The position numbers and the translations under genes were made by a program. DNA of 64,000 bases from Phymorhynchus buccinoides (lineage: Eukaryota > Mollusca > Gastropoda > Neogastropoda > Raphitomidae), in the NCBI GenBank assembly GCA_017654935.2, contig CM065684.1, positions 55,547,281 to 55,611,280 of the forward strand, in the 5' to 3' direction. Below the pieces are notes generated by a model. The model saw nothing but the letters and a program-made list of their open reading frames with translations. It was not told the origin of the DNA and did not search any database. Numbering within the stretch: the first letter of the stretch is position 1; every line of letters begins with the position of its first letter. Of the stretch, positions 1 to 13,100 are shown in pieces.

Positions 1-830
1 TCTACAAGCCCTCTAGCGCTGTATGGCTTGGTCCTCTCCTCTTCTTCCCCCCTCCCCCTCCCTGCGCTAGTGGTGTGCAGTTCATGCGCGCCATGCCCAC
101 TCCATACCTGCCAACCCTCCCGGTAAATCCGGGAGCTTCCCGGATTTTGTCACCTCCCGGAATTCACGTGAAACTCCCGAAATTTTCAGCTTAGATGACC
201 TCAGAAACAAGTTATTAAACCCGAAAACCGAAACTGGGTTTCAGGAAGCTTCGCGGAGCAGAGTTCATACTGCGCATGTCGGAAGCGGGGGCTACTTCCT
301 TCTGCAATCCTTTGTTTGGCGGTCTTTAGGCCTGTCTGACGCCGCCATTGAAGTAACCTCGCCACGATGCCGAAGGCAAAGGAGAAGACAAAGAAATGGA
401 AGACCGTCTTTTCAGACGAATACAAAACATTTGACCAAAAAAAGGTTTCTCAACTTCAGGGGGCTGTGCCCCCTGAGCCCCGCTCTGGCCCCCCTCCAGG
501 ATTTTGTTTGGGAAAAGTGGGCAGCTATGCCACTCTTTAGCCTAGGCCAGGTGACGTTCAAATTTATTTTAACTCTTATGTCCCTATAAATATTTACCAA
601 GCCCGACTCTTGTCCCTGTAAGGATTTGGCAGAAAGGAGCTGAAATGGGTATGCTTATTAAAAAATATTATTGTAATAATATTTGTGAATAAAAGTTTAT
701 GAAACTTTGTAATAGTGTTGTTATGATATTGTTTTCTGCATTGACGATGTTATTTTAGCCAATCTGATGTGTGTTTATTTTGATTGATTATTACGAAATA
801 TCAATAATAAAGGTATGTTCAATAAAGATG
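1..830 (-). mobile_element. decayed transposon remnant
   Basis: CTCCCGG-rich inverted motifs near 118-180 resemble a transposon end. On the + strand a short frame from ATG 367 reads KAKEKTKKWKTVF then runs into a GGGGGCTGTGCCCCC palindromic tract and stops. Basic N-termini like this occur in transposases, but no catalytic domain is visible. Strand is uncertain. Confidence 0.35.
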
Positions 831-1078
831 TAAAAAAAACCGTGTTGTGTGTTTGTTATTGAAACATTGCAAATTGAGTCACTAGAACGATCAAAGAGAC
901 ACTGCAAGCACAAAATAAACTTATCCCTTGGCTTTTTGTAGCATTCCGATGATGTAATCAAAAGGTGAATTTTTGTTTTAAAGTGTTGCACCCATGCTTT
1001 AAGTGTTAATCGATGTTTTAGTTCTGGTGGTCAATGAGCTGTTCCTGAAAATGTGATGAATTGTGTTTGTGCGTGCAG

Positions 1079-1218
1079 ACAACAACGATCTTAACCTGCG
1101 GGTGCAGGAGTCGGGGCTGAAGGCCCACCCTCTCACCGTGGAGGGCTTCGCCTTCATGTGGGCCGGGGCACGCGCCATGTTCGGGGTCAAGGCCGGCAAG
1201 GTCGCCTACGAGGTCAAG
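1079..1218 (+). CDS. HNRNPUL1: HNRNPUL1-like exon 1 in window: start of SPRY domain
   Basis: Acceptor GTGCAG before 1079 and donor GTCAGT after 1218. It translates to a SPRY start with the [13 protein letters not shown] motif, matching FAFLWAGGRASYG-type sequence in hnRNP U. It begins with two bases of a split codon and ends in phase 0. Confidence 0.88.
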
Positions 1219-4200
1219 GTCAGTGGCTAGTCTAGCACCATGGGAGTATACATTCGCCCATGACATCGCTCTACACTCCCACCAAATGCAAAGGCCTTCA
1301 CTTCCAAGTACTCCGCCATGTGTTTGTCTATTCTTAGAGCTTATGTCAGTGATTTTTCTGTTAACGCATGTTAGAGATGCAGACCTGTTTACCCTTACGA
1401 TTTTGCCGTAATTTTTACGGGGAAAAACCAAAAATACGGAAATTACGGTAAAAAAACAACATTACGGAAAAACAAAATTCTAAACATGAAAATCGCGAGT
1501 CGCGAAGTTTCGTCTGCTGTGGTTTTTGTCGAATGCGGTAAGAAGACATTTTCGGTTTCCGCGCGCATGCGTCTTTCACTTTGTTAAAGTCAATATGGCG
1601 GCTCCAGCAAAGAGACTCGCGCCGAAAGGCAATACCGGCTCTTCCAAAGCTCCAAAAGTTGGAAAACTTGTGCAAAAGTTTCGCGATGCGTACTTGAAAG
1701 TACCTGGAATCCAGCGATCAGTACTCGGTGACGAGTACGCCTGTTGTGTGTACTGTAGCAGGGACTTTTCCATCGCGCATTCGGGTCAGTATGACATTGA
1801 ATCGCACTGCGCATCGAAAAAGCACCAGATGTACGTTGCTTCAAAGAAAGACGCAGCAACTTCGCACAAGATGACGTCGTTTTTTAAAGCTGAGAAGAAG
1901 AACACTGAGAAGGAGGTTGATGACTTGGCCGTGGTTAGAGCTGAAGCAATGATGACGGAAACTCTAATGAAAATGAACGTTCCATTGACTGTGGCTGACG
2001 TACTCACAATAACTGTGTGCAATGTAGGATGATTTATGTGTGTGAATATAACTTTTTTCCCAAACAATTCCCACTGCCAGATGTTAAAGTGATCCAAAAT
2101 CCAACAATCAAGCATGAAAAAAGACTTTAAACTGAGTGCCTAGAAGCTGAATAGCAAGCAACAGAATGGTGTCTTCTGGTTCAGGCAGCAGGTAAGAAAA
2201 AGTGTAATAAAATATCAGTTGTTATTAATTATTGTGTTAAGTAGCTCCATGTCGTGGTGTGCATGATTAGCAAGCCTGTGACTGAAAAGTTGCCGAGTAT
2301 TGCGAGTATAAAAATTACAGAAATTTTTGGTGAAATTACAGAATTTTGTCTGAGATATTACAGGTATGCGATTTGAGGGTAAACAGGTCTGGAGATGATG
2401 TGGATGGGGAGACTTAGTGTAAAAAACACCTAGGCTGTGCAGTACTGAAATTTACAGTCCATCGGACTAGTGACTTTTGAAATCTACTCGCTCACAGATG
2501 TTTATGCTAGCCTCGGGCTACTGGGCTGGTAGTTTGGGCCAACCCTGTAGTCCATAAACTACGGTAAAAGTAAATGCTATTTGTGATGTGTGTTCAGCTC
2601 CTGGAGCACCTGAATGTGGACCACCTGCCCTCTGACGAAGCCAACCCCCATGTGCTGCGTGTGGGCTGGTCCTCCGATGACACCAGTCTGCAGCTGGGTA
2701 AGCACTAGTTGACCGTTAGGCCTTGCCACTGCCTTTCTCACTACAATTCTGAAGGAAGAAGCAGGAATTGATTTGGCCAACAACAAAAATGGACAATGAC
2801 AACAACACTGTAACATAGTAAGAAGTCCCAAATAGCTGAAGCTGAAAACAGTGCATGCATGCATCATATCAAACTGTATTGCTTGTAATCCCACCGCCCA
2901 TCCTTCTACTTTGTGAATGGGTTTGAGTAAACAGTCTACACAGGCTTTTTCAACATTCCAGATTCATATCAAGAGCAATCTTTTTAGTTTGGGAGTTTAT
3001 ACGCTTGCAGCTATTTGAAATAGTTCCATTTTAACGTCTTTCGTAATAGTTTCATTTTACCAACTTGAATGCATGATGATCATTTCTGGGCATTAGGAAA
3101 GTTGAATAATTAACACAAGAAATCTGTTCATTATTCGATGTAAATGGTTTGATTGATATTTGATGAAATGAATTTATTTTGGACCAGATTGGTTACAAGC
3201 TACTTTGTTAAATACTGGCAATCTTGTACTTTAATCCCCCCCCCCCTCCCCCCCTCATGTTTACGACCTTCAATCTTTCAGATTTATGAAAATATTCCTA
3301 GGCTGATCCTAACCCTATCCCTTTCCAAAAAAATGGCAGAATGTTGCTTCTCATTGAAAATTTGAAGTGTGTGTGTAACTTAAATAATATAAGATAGCCC
3401 AAATATTGATATTTGATTAACTTAGTTTAGTTTGGAGCAGATAGGTATTGTGCTAGTTGTAATGTTACCTGTCATTTTCAGGTGAGGAAACCTTGTCCTA
3501 CGGCTATGTTGCTAGTTGTAATGTTACCTGTCATTTTCAGGTGATGAAACCTTGTCCTACGGCTATGTTGCTAGTTGTAATGTTACCTGTCATATTCAGG
3601 TGAGGAAGCCTTGTCCTACGGCTATGTTGCTAGTTGTAATGTTACCTGTTATTTTCAGGTGAGGAAGCCTTGTCCTACGGCTATGTTGCTACTTGTAGTG
3701 TTACCTGTCATTTTTAGGTGAGGAAGCCTTGTCCTACGGCTATGGTGGAACGGGTAAGGCCTCAACTGAGTGCAAGTTCAAAGACTTTGGAGAAAAATTC
3801 GCCTCCGGGGATGTCATCACTGCATACTTGGTAGGTCCATTTCCCTCCGTAGTACGTATGCGGTTCACAGTACACGGATTCCCCTCATTCTGGCTCCTTT
3901 CAGTTTTTCACAGAGATCTATTTGTTTCAAGTTATTTCTTTTAACAGAGGCAAATATTCTTATCATTGATTGTGGTTAGAGGTAGTAAAAGACCTTACAA
4001 GTGGTATGCCACAATGAAACAACGTAAGCCTAATGGATAAAACACTTTAAATTGGTTTATGCTGGTGATGAGGGTTAGCAAAAGGCATGAACTGAAAGGA
4101 GCTGAGAAAAGCTACTGTGGGTTTGATGTTTATGTGGTGACAGTCCTGAGATGACCATAGCTGTTGACAGGACTATCAGGACTGGTCAAACAAAAAAATT

Positions 4201-7154
4201 CACTCGCACTAGGTGAACAATTTTACTTGCCCAGACACATTTTCTGTAGCCCGAAGAAATCAACAACAATAATCTCAGAAGAAACACACACAGACACACT
4301 TATGGGAGATGAAAGGAGAGAGGAAGAAAAACAGAAAAAAGTGTGAAAGAAAGGAAAGAAGTGAGGATAAAGAAAAAATGATAGGGGAGAGGGGGGGGGG
4401 AGAAAGTGGAGGAGGAGATTGAGGAGGTTGCTTTTCTTTTCAGTGCTAATGCTGGCATGTTGACGATGTTGTCTTAGCAGCAATAATGAAATATGAAAAG
4501 GACAGAATGCACACGTACAAAAGAAAGAAGAACCGACCAAATCAAATATCAAGATAATAAAATAAGCAGACCAACATCATAGCTGTTAATTAAAGAATTA
4601 ACCAAGACTTACCTGTGAGTTGAAGATTAATTTGAATTATTTGGAGCACAGTGATGGGAAGGAGCACTCGCGTGAGATGTCTGGCACGCAGATGAGTCAG
4701 GTTTTAGATGTGATTGACCTATTTATTGCATAGCGACTGGGATAGTCGCACCCACATGAGACGTTAGAGGGAGGAGGTAAATCGCAGAAGCTAAACCACG
4801 AATTAGATAGTTACCACAACTTTTATGACTCATCTGCGTGCCAGACATCTCATGTGGGTGCGACTATCCCAGTCGCTATGCGATAAATAATTCTAGATAA
4901 TTTGGAGGGTGGTCTTCAAGAAGCGCCTATCAGAAATGGAATAAAGAAGGCAAGATAAGCAGTTCTCGCCAGCACCCTTCAGATGTTTTTAGCGTTGATT
5001 TTCATCCAGCCAGTGTGCTTCTTCTTTTTTTTCTCTTCTTCTTCGATCGCTCAGAGTTTCCTGTCAATTATGAGCGCAGATGCGTCATGCTGCCATTATG
5101 CGCCTAACTAAGAAATATTTAGGCCCAGCAAGTCCGACTTCGGCTGGAGGAAATCTCTTTGAAAGTGTTTTGTGAAAAAAGGCAGGAGAATGGACCCGTC
5201 ATGCAGAAAGATAGTAGATGACAGTAAGCAAAGGAAAAAGGCAGAGTGAAAAAGAGTGGCAGATTAGAGCAGGCATCAGCATTGTCAGAGGATTAAGAAT
5301 TTCTGACAGAGGATTGGCTTCTCGTCAGAGGTTTTGCCTTTATTCAGTATTATCCTTTGTGTAAATATAATTTTAAAGCGTTTTTTCACTAAGCCTTTCT
5401 GTTCATGTTGGGAACTGATTTAAGTGTTGTCCCTCTACAGTCTGGGGCTTTGATGGCCCTTTTACCGTGGTTTTCAGAGGATTAGACTTCAGACCATTCT
5501 GATGCCTGTTAGAGGAAGCTACAAGCACATAACTTCCAGAAGGTGGGGGAACTATTTATACAAAAGACCCCCCGGTATCCCCACAGGAGAGCCAGTGTGC
5601 TGATTTATGATCTTTCTTCAGGACATGGACAGTGACCCGGTGGTGATCTCCTACTCCAAGAACGGCAGCGACCTGGGCGTCTGCTACGAGGTGGAGAAAG
5701 AGACCCTGGGGGACCGCGCCCTCTTCCCCCACATCCTCACCAAGAACACGGAGTTTGAGTGCAACTTTGGGACCAAGGTAGGCCGCTTGATTGGCTGGGC
5801 GATTCCTGTTTTGCGCTGGCTCTAGTGCTGTAGCCAGTGGGATTGGTTGGCCTTTGGGGACCTTCCCCATACGTGGAATTCCCGGTCCTCACATCCCTTT
5901 GGCCAAAGAGAGTGGGGATGTGCCCTGGGCAAGGCTTCTCCACCATTAACAAATTGTAGCTCATCCCGCTGGAATAGCAGCTGCCCCCTTTGCCATCTGG
6001 CAGTCATTGTCGGAAACGACACAGGCAACAATTCATGTCTTTTTGAATGGCTAGTCGGTCTGTAATGTGTTGGTTTTTTTTTACCTGTCCCGTTTGCTGT
6101 CTGGGCGGTACAGTGGCCTTGTTCCCATGCCGCTCATTTTGAGTCCCAATTCACAGCCACACCCTGGCTTGGCAGGTCACAGAATTCAAGGGGAGTAAAT
6201 CTATATAAGGTTGTCAAGTGACAACCACCAGAGGAGACACTGTACTGCTGCAAAGTCTCTTTTAGTTCGTGTTGCGTTGAAAGTTAGTCATTTCAGTTGG
6301 ACCATTACATTTGGGCCTGTATTTACATTCTTTTTGGTTTTATTTTTATTGCTGTTTGTAACAGTACTGATCCAGATCGCTAGTATTGCAACTTTGCTCC
6401 ACAATTTGATTTGATGTGTGTGTGTGTTAACTGTTTTAAGAGAAAGTTTATCCTCTAAATAAATTGTTCGAAAAATAAAGTCATGGTCACAGTGGAGTAC
6501 TCTTAATACAACGAAATTCAGGGGACAAAGAATTTTGTGTGCGTTAACCATTATTTGTAATAAGTAATAAAGAGGGGTTTCATCCATTCAAACAGATTTT
6601 TGTCTGTTAACCAATATTTCATATAATCCAGTTTTGTGTTAAGTGTACTCACAGACTATATAGATGTTATATTCTCTCTGGTGTACTCCACTGTATTGAC
6701 TGACAGGAGGTATGTGATTTTACTTTGTTGAGCTAAAGTCGTACTTGGTGAATACCAATTTGATGCACGCGTGTTCCAGGAGGAGCCTTACTTTGCCCTG
6801 AAGGAAGAGTTCTGCTTTCTGGAAACTGTGGCCGAAGAGGAGCGTGTGAGAGGCTCCACCCCACCCGCCGCTAAAGAGGAGTGTGAGGTAAGGGGGGATT
6901 TGTGAGTGTAGGCTGTGCTCTGTAGAACCTTTGTGTTCTCCGTCGACATTTCAAGAACTGTATAGTGTAACATTGTTTCACTGTAAATTTGTAATTATCA
7001 GGGATGTGAGAGTTAAGCATAAGCGCGTAAATGCGCTTTTTCTATTCAACTAAATAAAATTTAAAAAGTACAGAGAGAGAGAGAAAAGATCAGGGACTCC
7101 CATTTGGGGGTCTATGAAGTACTAAAATTCTAAAGGACCCTCTAAAAGAATGTG

Positions 7155-7193
<39 letters not shown>

Positions 7194-10100
7194 CCCAGGG
7201 ATGCACTAGAAAAAAATTCTTTTTTAGCATTCGCTATGCCACTGGGACCCTCTATCCCACTTCTAGGACCCTCTATAATATAAGTGAAGGAGTCCCTGGG
7301 ACCCCTTGTTTTGCGGGATGATTGGGAGTTCTAGAAGATCGTATAGATTGAGTTCGGTAGATATAGACTTTCTTCATTGAGCACACAGTGAAGACGAAAG
7401 ATGTTTGTAGCAGAAGTGCATTCCCTTGACTGAATTTCTGTAGCAGAAGTGCATTCCCTTGACTGAATTTCTGTAGCAGAAGTGCATTCCCTTGACTGAA
7501 TTTCTGTAGCAGAAGTGCATTCCCTTGACTGAATTTCGTAAGCTTCTCTGTGGTTGGCTTGTTACCTCCAATGGCAATGCGCCTTTTTCATAGGTTCGGA
7601 TGCTTCCTCTCATTTTGAAGAAGTAGGCCTATTTGGATGTTTTCAAAGCTATTAAGAGAAATGTTTCATCTTCAACCATGAAACTTAGTCCGATTAACAA
7701 TTGTTAGAAAGCTATTTAAATGCAGAATAATGATGGAGGGTCTGCCTGGGTCGGGGAAGATTTGGGCGGGAAAACATGCCGTGGAAAACACGCACCATCT
7801 CATATCTGTATTTTTACAGACTATGAGGTGATTGTTTTCCCCCCTGAGATCCCTGCTCCTCATAATACAACTAATAATATAGTTAGAATCTGTTAAGAAT
7901 TGTGATTTGGAGGGTGTCTGTTATGTGATGTGCCTAATTTAACTCTTCTAGCGCCATGTATTATTCACTCTCTTACTAACTTCTTACTTGTCCCTGGCAT
8001 CTCAACCAACAAGAGAGGCGTAGTTATTTTTTTCGAGTGTGCATGCGTTGCTTTAACCGGGAAACAAAAATCACTGATGCAAGCTCTGAAAATAGACAAC
8101 CTCAGGGCAGGCCACTTGGCAGTGAATGTTTTTGCATTTGGTGGGAGTGAAGTGTGATGTACTGGGTGAATACATGGTCCTAGAAGCAGACCTGTTTACT
8201 CTACTCTTTTTGAGTAGTCTACTTGGACGTCTACTACTCCTCAAAATTGAAAATAATGCTCTTTATTTCATGATTACTACTCATTTTCAGTGAAAATTGT
8301 TTGATGGTTTTAATGAATAAAACTACACATTTTGCACCAAAACTACTCATTTCAGCTATCCAGACTACTCAAGACTTGTGTAGGGGGGTAAACGGGTCTG
8401 TAGAAGAGTTAAATAATATGATGTGCCCAATTGTTGGTAACATATTTAACCTTGGTAAATGGCCTGATGGTGTGTGGTGACCACAGATCCTGATGATGGT
8501 GGGTCTGCCTGGGTCGGGGAAGACGGTGTGGGCGGGGAAACACGCCGTGGAAAACCCTGAGAAGAAGTACAACGTGCTGGGCACCAACAACATCATCGAG
8601 AAAATGAAGGTATAATAATACTACTGAACATTTATATAGCGCTTTACTCCTTTTGCAGGGAGCTCAAGGCGCTTTACATAGACAATAAAACACAAATAAG
8701 TTAACATTATCAACTACAATCAAATCAAATATACATAAAATAATATTATTTAAACAAAGTCCTGTTCATAGCCACAAAATTTGAAACAATATTATAAGAA
8801 AAGAAACATTGATGAATGATTGATGGTTGGTATACCTCGCAACGAGAAACATATCATTGGTGACTGAGAAAAGCTAGATCTATGCATGTCTCAGAATATG
8901 AATATCATCGGTGAGAAATTGAAGGTAGATGTCCGAACAATGCATGATCGTCTTTGAGAGAATAAAGATCAACATTTATAATGCTGGCTTGCTGGGTCTG
9001 ATGCTGGCTTACACAAAGTGTATGTTACTATAAGGATAGTGTCACTTGTGTTTTTCCCTTCTCTCTGCAGGTGATGGGTCTGATGCTGGCTTACACAAAG
9101 TGTATGTTACTATAAGGATAGTGTCACTTGTGTTTTTCCCTTCTCTCTGCAGGTGATGGGTCTGATGCTGGCTTACACAAAGTGTATGTTACTATAAGGA
9201 TAGTGTCACTTGTGTTTTTCCCTTCTCTCTGCAGGTGATGGGTCTAATGCTGGCTTACACAAAGTGTATGTTACTATAAGGATAGTGTCACTTGTGTTTT
9301 TCCCTTCTCTCTGCAGGTGATGGGTCTGATGCTGGCTTACACAAAGTGTATATTACTATAAGGATAGTGTCACTTGTGTTTTTCCCTTCTCTCTGCAGGT
9401 GATGGGTCTGATGCTGGCTTACACAAAGTGTATATTACTATAAGGATAGTGTCACTTGTGTTTTTCCCTTCTCTCTGCAGGTGATGGGTCTGATGCTGGC
9501 TTACACAAAGTGTATGTTACTATAAGGATAGTGTCACTTGTGTTTTTCCCTTCTCTCTGCAGGTGATGGGTCTGCCGAGGAAGAAGAACTACAGCGGGCG
9601 GTGGGACGTGCTGATCGACAAGTCCACCAAGTGCCTCAATCGCCTGATTGAGATCGCCGCCCGCAAAAAGCGCAACTACATCCTGGACCAGGTAGGAAGC
9701 CCCCCCCTCTGTCTGCCCCTCACTCTCTAACTATTGGATAAAGCGCCCGTTAAAAGGGAGGACGGAAAGAAGGGTGGTTCCGCACTTGTTTTGAATATTT
9801 AGTGCCGGAAGGTAAGGCTGATATTAATATGTTTATTGTTTGGAAGACATGGGCATGACACAATCCTTATGCATTGCAAAACGTATTTCATTCAAATTGA
9901 TACGAATTTGACTTGGGTGATTTTATGATTATGGATAAGACTTTTAGAAAAGAAAAGAAAAAGAGAAACTCTTTACTGCTGTTGAAGTTATTCTTTAACT
10001 GTGGGTAGAACTTTATGTTTAGAAGTGGAGGAAGTGTAAATAAATTAATTTTCATTTTCACTGGCCATGCCAAACTTACAGGCTGTGTACTGTGTGTTCT

Positions 10101-13100
10101 GCAATGGATTTTCCAATCTGTGAAGTTCACGGATGATATAATAGTGTAGGTGATGATTGCTCAACCACACCAAGCAAATCTTGTACAATCAGTGCGTTCG
10201 TTTCTGCCCATGTCTTTCAAGCAGATGTATTTCAGATATAGTGAGGGTAAGTAATGCATTCAATCAAACTTTGACAGAAGCAAGTTGGTAAGTATGTCAG
10301 GAAAGTCTCACTAGTCTATCCCTTCCCCACCCCAATAATTGTCAATTTTTTTTGGTATTTTAAAAAAATATTTCCACTTCCCCTTTTAATACTTTCAAGA
10401 TTTTCTTTACTGTACAAGGTAGCTAAGAATAAGTAAGAATATGGATGGGGTGGGAAGATCTTGGATGGGGTGTGAAGATTTGAAAAAACAAAAAAAGGAA
10501 AGAAGAGAAACAGCATGAATCTTCTACAGTGCAATTATAGACGTAACGGAATTAGAAGATATTGATCGGAAATCGACTTAGCTTTGCTGAGATGACTGAT
10601 GATAACTTTTATTGCTGATTGTCCAAAGGAATGAAGAAAACGACCACTGCCAACCAGAGAAGCATCACCACAACTTTGTCTTCGTCTGTTGGATTGACTG
10701 TTTGCTTGATGACATGATGGCATTGATTTGATTGATTGATGATTGATTTACACCAGCATATAGCAGCTTGGATGGCAACGCGTTGAGTAAACAAAGTTAT
10801 AAGAGAGGAAAAAAAGTGCCATAGAAGCTGATGAATGATTGATGATTTTGATGAGCAGATGAATGATACGACATTGACTGATGATGGAGCTAATGATTAT
10901 GATGATGCCATGATGAATGATGATGAAAACCTGTTGCTGACATATGATGAATATATGATGAAATACCATTGCTGAAATATGAACTACCATTCCTGACTTA
11001 CGATGCAATACCGCTGCTGACACTAGATGAAATGCCTACCATTGCTGACATGATGAAATGCCAAATGAAATACCATAGCTGACATGTGATGAAATACTAA
11101 ATATTATTGATGACGCATTGCTCATTATCTGCCTGCTGTGATGTAGAACTCGGAGCCAACATAATTGACCTTGAACAGCTCATAAGTCTGTAATTATTAG
11201 GGGGGAGGATTTTGCTTCATTAGAGAAATATGCTTACAACATTTTATTTTTACCAAATTTTAAGCAAGAACTTATGAAATGGGGATGAGAATATTAATTC
11301 AAGATTGGTTTTTTTAAGTTGGGGGATATTTTTTAAGGCATATGTGGGAGAATGGTTTACAGAAGGGGGTCTAATTTTTACCTTGATTTGAAGATTTGAA
11401 AGTGGGACTCCAATAACATCTGAAGTCTCTTTGTCTCTCTAGAAAAATTAGATCACTTATGCATCAATTTACTGTTCCTTAACCCTTATTTTTAAGTATT
11501 CATACTAACTTTATTTCTTTGTATCTCAGAGGTAAGTTTTGAATCTTGTGTGGTTTTCGCTTAACATGTCTTCTCTTTCAGCTGTTATCTTCGAGGTAAG
11601 TATGGTTAGGACTCCAGCAAGACAGAACAACGACAAGCTTCAGCCAACAGAAGAAACCACAACAGAGAGAAAATGGCAAAAATGGAGAGGGGGTAAAAAA
11701 GACCAAGGAAAGCCCAAACCCTGATTGAAGTATTGTTGAAGTATGTTGCAGATGTTTCTACAGAGAATTGCCTCGAATATTGATGATAAAGTGGCGCACC
11801 CTGCCCTGCCACTTGATGACATAGATGTGTAAAATGGGGGGCACACACGGCACCCAACTGACAAGACGACGAAACCTGTACTCACGAAATCTTTTTTATT
11901 ATCTTCTGTCACCCCTGCTAGACAAATGTGTATGCGTCAGCCCGGCGACGTAAAATGCAGCCTTTCGAAGGCTTCCAACGCAAGGCAATCGTTGTTGTGC
12001 CGACCGACGAGGAGTTCAAAACCAGAGTTGAGAAAAGTGAGAAGGAAGAGGGCAAAGAAGTTCCCGAAAAGGCTGTGCTGGAGATGAAAGGTAGGCGGCT
12101 TGGAGGCGGAGCCATGCTACCCCCCTCTCTTCCCCTCACCGCTGGTAAAACCATTGTAGTTTTCTGCTGGAAGGACCTCTGTGTCTGCCGCTATCTGTGT
12201 CTCTTCTTCCTCCTCTTCTTCTCCTCCTAAGAGTCCACGATCATTAAGGTTAAGGTGTGTCTGTTATCTTCTTGTTCGTCTTTGTATAGTGTCTCTGTTT
12301 GAATGCGTTGTGAATGTTCAACGTGTGTGTGCGCGCTTCGATTGGATTCCTATCAAGATTTAGCTGCCGTATAAATACTGTATGTTGTTGTTGATGATCA
12401 TTCTGTCTCTTCTATCATGCATCACACAGTTGTGGTTCATTTCACTCGATGGTTCTTTGCCATCCATATCCTCGTTCTGATAAGGTTCTGAGTATCTGTC
12501 TGTCTACTTTTCTCTGGCTTCTATGTTGTTGGACTTGTGTTGTGTTTACTGTACAGGACTGTTATGAGCCATATTCGTTTGTGCAGTTGTGTAGAGCTTT
12601 TTTGTTTGTTTTTGTTCTTTCGACTATGATCATAAAACATTGCGGTTTCTTTGTTTTTCATTTTACATTTGTCATAATTATGTAGACGTGAAAGAATTTG
12701 CGTAATAATCAGTCAGATTAATGTCTTTTAGCTGTAGTTTCTTTTATCCTTAAAAAAAAGGGTGGTTTTGTTTTACTTTTGAAAACTATAGTTTGTACAG
12801 ATTTTCAAGGATCATCTGATATGCTTGACAGGCAGTTAGCCAGGTGAGACCACAGTACATAGCTTTTTAAACTTCTGGTGGGAAATAAAGTTGAACAAAC
12901 CAAAACATCCCCAAGCTCATTCTTAGAGTGCTAAGTTCTGTGGAAGTTCATTCTTACGGTGAAAAGTCCTGTTCAACAAGAAATTGAGTGCATTTGCAAT
13001 GGAAATTTAGCTCTCTTTTTTTCTTCTTTTTTTTTCAATCCAGCAACTTTTCCACAAAAGAAATTTGACAGTTTTGTTAGAGTCATAAGTCATAAGTTTC

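Noticed and set aside
4040..4160. Additional C/D snoRNA (TGGTGATGAGGG ... CTGAGA)
   Set aside because: C-like and D-like motifs occur but there is no closing stem and no similarity to the cluster.
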